Source: an uncultured Oscillospiraceae bacterium (lineage in GTDB: Bacteria; Bacillota; Clostridia; Oscillospirales; Oscillospiraceae). From it: a stretch of DNA of 64,000 bases. The translations under genes were made by a program, and so were the position numbers. This document shows, one piece after another, positions 62,503 to 64,000 of the stretch; within the stretch, counting starts at the first letter, position 1; each line of letters opens with the position of its first letter. The stretch is from the NCBI GenBank assembly GCA_934589675.1, contig CAKTOF010000009.1, positions 1 to 64,000 of the forward strand, given 5' to 3'. Under the pieces are notes generated by a model. That model was not told where the DNA came from and did no database searches. It worked only from the letters and a program-made list of their open reading frames with translations.

Positions 62503-62872
62503 GCAATGCGATTTTAAGGAGCTCGCGATTACACCGCCTACCAACAATAAGTGGATCATTCGTGAGTTCTCTGATTCTGAGCTTCCAATCAATTCGCTGG
62601 CAGAAACGAGGATCCTGTTTTTCTCGGCGGGCCAGGTATTTGAGAAAATACAAGTGGGCAAGGCTCAACAGGCGATTTTTCAAATAAACTACATCTGGTA
62701 CAAGGATAAGAACTCTTCTGTGACAAGCGTATACAACTGGCGCCGCAACATACAAAACGGAGTCGTCCTGCAAAACAGCTGGAAGGACCAGACGTATAGA
62801 ACGCTGTATTTCTTCACTGCGCCAGATGGGGATCTCTTGACGTGGCTGAATACATACGCAGAAAAACAATGA
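62495..62872 (+). CDS. Hypothetical phage protein, lower GC
   Basis: 125 residues: MIKQCDFKELAITPPTNNKW, mainly beta with aromatic positions. Starts inside the previous gene (8-base overlap). Unknown; low GC suggests a recently acquired fibre-module gene. Confidence 0.65.
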   Translation: MIKQCDFKELAITPPTNNKWIIREFSDSELPINSLAETRILFFSAGQVFEKIQVGKAQQAIFQINYIWYKDKNSSVTSVYNWRRNIQNGVVLQNSWKDQTYRTLYFFTAPDGDLLTWLNTYAEKQ

Positions 62873-62884
62873 GGTGAAAACGGC

Positions 62885-63607
62885 ATGATTGTAAACCCTA
62901 ATATTTACAAATCGGGGGGGGTGGACCTCTCGAAAGCTACAGTAACGGCAGACGATATGGTCGAGGGCGTAACCGCGTATGACGCCGCAGGCGAGCTGAT
63001 TACGGGGGCAGTGCCGAAAACAGCAAAAGGTAAGCATTTCGCCAACACAAAAAACTTAACAGATGCGATTGTGTGTACGATTTCTGAGCCTGGCACGTTC
63101 GATTCGACCTTTCGCGTCAGACTCAGGGTTAGTGAGATGCATGCGTTTGAAAAGTATGCGTTTATTGATGGGGATACACAGAAGTACAAATTTGGCGATG
63201 CGACCGCTGACGATGTCCTTGCCGGAAAGACGTTTACAAGCAAAGCAGGAATTAATGTGACAGGGAGAGCTGCATTGTCGGGCAAAACAGCTTTTCTCAA
63301 GGTGTATGAAGGCATTTCGGATGGCGTATGGGTTGATGCGAGAACGAAGGAAACTGTTGAGATTGAAAAGGGTCAGTACGTTGGGTTTTATTCGGGGACG
63401 ACGCTTGTGTTTTTCAATAACGCCATGACGGAAAATACAACATATTTGTGGTACCCGGACGTAACCGATAACAGCAATATATGTGTCTGTGTTGGGCAAA
63501 GTATACTTTCAAACTCGTCGCTGGCGAGGTATCCGCAAAGCAGCGGATATGCCAACGCAATAGCAATCCCGCTGTCAATCGGATACACAGACTTTACGGC
63601 GACATAA
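62885..63607 (+). CDS. Tail-fibre-like protein with G8 tract near start
   Basis: 240 residues: IYKSGGVDLSKATVTADDMVEGVTAYDAAGELITGAVP, the same repeat block as in two neighbouring fibre genes, then a beta-rich, aromatic tip. Codons 11-14 are TCG GGG GGG GTG, an eight-G tract (62914-62921) able to slip and switch the reading frame. Low GC. Likely receptor-binding tip. Confidence 0.75.
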   Translation: MIVNPNIYKSGGVDLSKATVTADDMVEGVTAYDAAGELITGAVPKTAKGKHFANTKNLTDAIVCTISEPGTFDSTFRVRLRVSEMHAFEKYAFIDGDTQKYKFGDATADDVLAGKTFTSKAGINVTGRAALSGKTAFLKVYEGISDGVWVDARTKETVEIEKGQYVGFYSGTTLVFFNNAMTENTTYLWYPDVTDNSNICVCVGQSILSNSSLARYPQSSGYANAIAIPLSIGYTDFTAT

Positions 63608-63608
63608 A

Positions 63609-63629
63609 AAGCCGCCCCGGAGGGCGGCG
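63609..63629. terminator. Hairpin after the fibre gene
   Basis: GCCGCCC CGGA GGGCGGC, with a T-run only on the minus strand, so it acts best on leftward transcription; on the plus strand it may slow readthrough. Confidence 0.5.
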
Positions 63630-63633
63630 GAAA

Positions 63634-63662
63634 TTGACAAGGTATGGCGCGCGTGATACGAT
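63634..63662 (+). promoter_or_regulatory. Promoter of the second short hydrophobic peptide gene
   Basis: TTGACA (63634-63639), 17 bp, TACGAT (63657-63662). Confidence 0.85.
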
Positions 63663-63740
63663 GATAGGGCTCCGAGAGGGGCAGGGCGCTGCTACATAAA
63701 AAGGCGGTCAGCCACTTCCTTGCAAAAGGAGGTGGTGCCG

Positions 63741-63836
63741 ATGGGAAACAGGCGATGGGCGAAAGCCCTTCGGCTTGCGGTATGCTTCTTCGTGATCCTT
63801 GCGGTCATGATCTACATATCCCCAAAAGCGTGTTGA
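63741..63836 (+). CDS. Short basic-hydrophobic peptide, type I toxin candidate (prophage)
   Basis: 31 residues: basic start MGNRRWAKALRLA, one membrane helix, short tail SPKAC. AAGGAGGTGGTGCCG precedes the ATG and can pair with CACTTCC just upstream. The TGA stop lies in the TGTTGACCGC hairpin. The layout matches the chromosomal locus at 8,029, but the peptide sequence does not. Toxicity inferred. Confidence 0.65.
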   Translation: MGNRRWAKALRLAVCFFVILAVMIYISPKAC

Positions 63837-63922
63837 CCGCTCGGCTGGTACCCAAGCGGTCAACATAGTTTAGCTGTTTTGACTTCTTAGGGCTGACCGC
63901 TTTGCAGCAGCGCCCGTTTCTA
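63825..63922 (-). ncRNA. Candidate antisense antitoxin RNA (prophage)
   Basis: Starts from a minus-strand promoter TTGACA (63952-63957), 17-18 bp, TATATT/ATATAT (63928-63934) and runs into TGTTGACCGC (63831-63840) paired with GCGGTCAACA (63856-63865). The body shares blocks such as CCGCTTTGC and TTTCTAT with the chromosomal copy. Ends are estimated. Confidence 0.55.
63831..63865. terminator. Shared 3' hairpin of the prophage toxin locus
   Basis: TGTTGACCGC (63831-63840) pairs with GCGGTCAACA (63856-63865); includes the toxin stop codon. T-runs are weak on both sides. Confidence 0.65.
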
Positions 63923-63927
63923 TCGTC

Positions 63928-63957
63928 AATATATCACTGTGCCGGCCGCCTTGTCAA
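63928..63957 (-). promoter_or_regulatory. Antitoxin RNA promoter (prophage)
   Basis: TTGACA (63952-63957) with TATATT 18 bp away (63928-63933) on the minus strand, convergent to the peptide gene. Confidence 0.75.
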
Positions 63958-64000
63958 GTGACAGGGCGGCTTTTTGCTGCCGGAAAGACATTACACAAGG

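Overview
The window is a high-GC piece of a Gram-positive, endospore-forming anaerobe. The evidence is strong AGGAGG-type ribosome sites, a yabP-yabQ-divIC-yabR sporulation/division cluster beside secA, a Cys-type sulfatase with its oxygen-sensitive radical-SAM maturase, an Fe-S cysteine desulfidase-like enzyme, and many short palindromic intergenic elements. This fits Clostridia of the Oscillospiraceae kind. That placement is inferred from gene content, not from a database search.

Bases 1 to about 32,790 are chromosomal. They carry, in order: a PH-domain protein, ung, threonine aldolase, branched-chain aminotransferase, a divergent sulfatase/maturase pair, a flavoprotein, a 28-codon hydrophobic peptide gene with the layout of a type I toxin-antitoxin locus, a pyridoxal kinase, then a segment (cysteine desulfidase-like, DUF11, lipoprotein serpin, M23 peptidase) bracketed by inverted composite repeats. 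After this come MFS, MATE and ClC transporters, an SDR, the yabR-divIC-yabQ-yabP operon, secA, a DUF559 endonuclease boxed by two copies of a palindromic repeat, pgeF, an oligopeptide-binding lipoprotein, a sugar nucleotidyltransferase, mnmA, a zinc-ribbon/TPR/LRR/solute-binding fusion protein, and a second MATE pump.

From about 32,790 to the window end lies the left part (over 31 kb) of a prophage inserted in a tRNA-Tyr gene. The left attachment site is the 3' half of the tRNA. A tyrosine integrase sits next to it, so the intact tRNA should lie beyond base 64,000. Leftward genes are integrase, a small protein, a DnaQ-like exonuclease and a LexA-type repressor. Rightward genes run through a cluster of small regulators, a replication block (HTH initiator-like protein, DnaB helicase, ParA, ParB-like protein, HicBA on the opposite strand, SSB, an HUH rolling-circle-type Rep), HNH/terminase, an HK97-type head module, a siphovirus tail with a programmed -1 frameshift in the tail chaperone, a tape measure, and low-GC tail-tip/fibre genes. 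No lysis genes appear before the window ends.

The two most interesting features are systems. (1) The prophage carries ParA and a ParB-like protein plus four dispersed 17-bp palindromes of the form GTGYCCRAWTYGGRCAC. This suggests an active partition system of the kind found in phage-plasmids. (2) Two loci, one chromosomal (7,942-8,224) and one at the prophage right side (63,634-63,957), share a whole regulatory shell but encode unrelated short hydrophobic peptides. The shell is a TTGACA promoter, a ribosome site facing a complementary CACTTCC block, a stop codon inside a TGACCGC hairpin, and a convergent antisense promoter. They look like type I toxin-antitoxin modules with interchangeable toxins.
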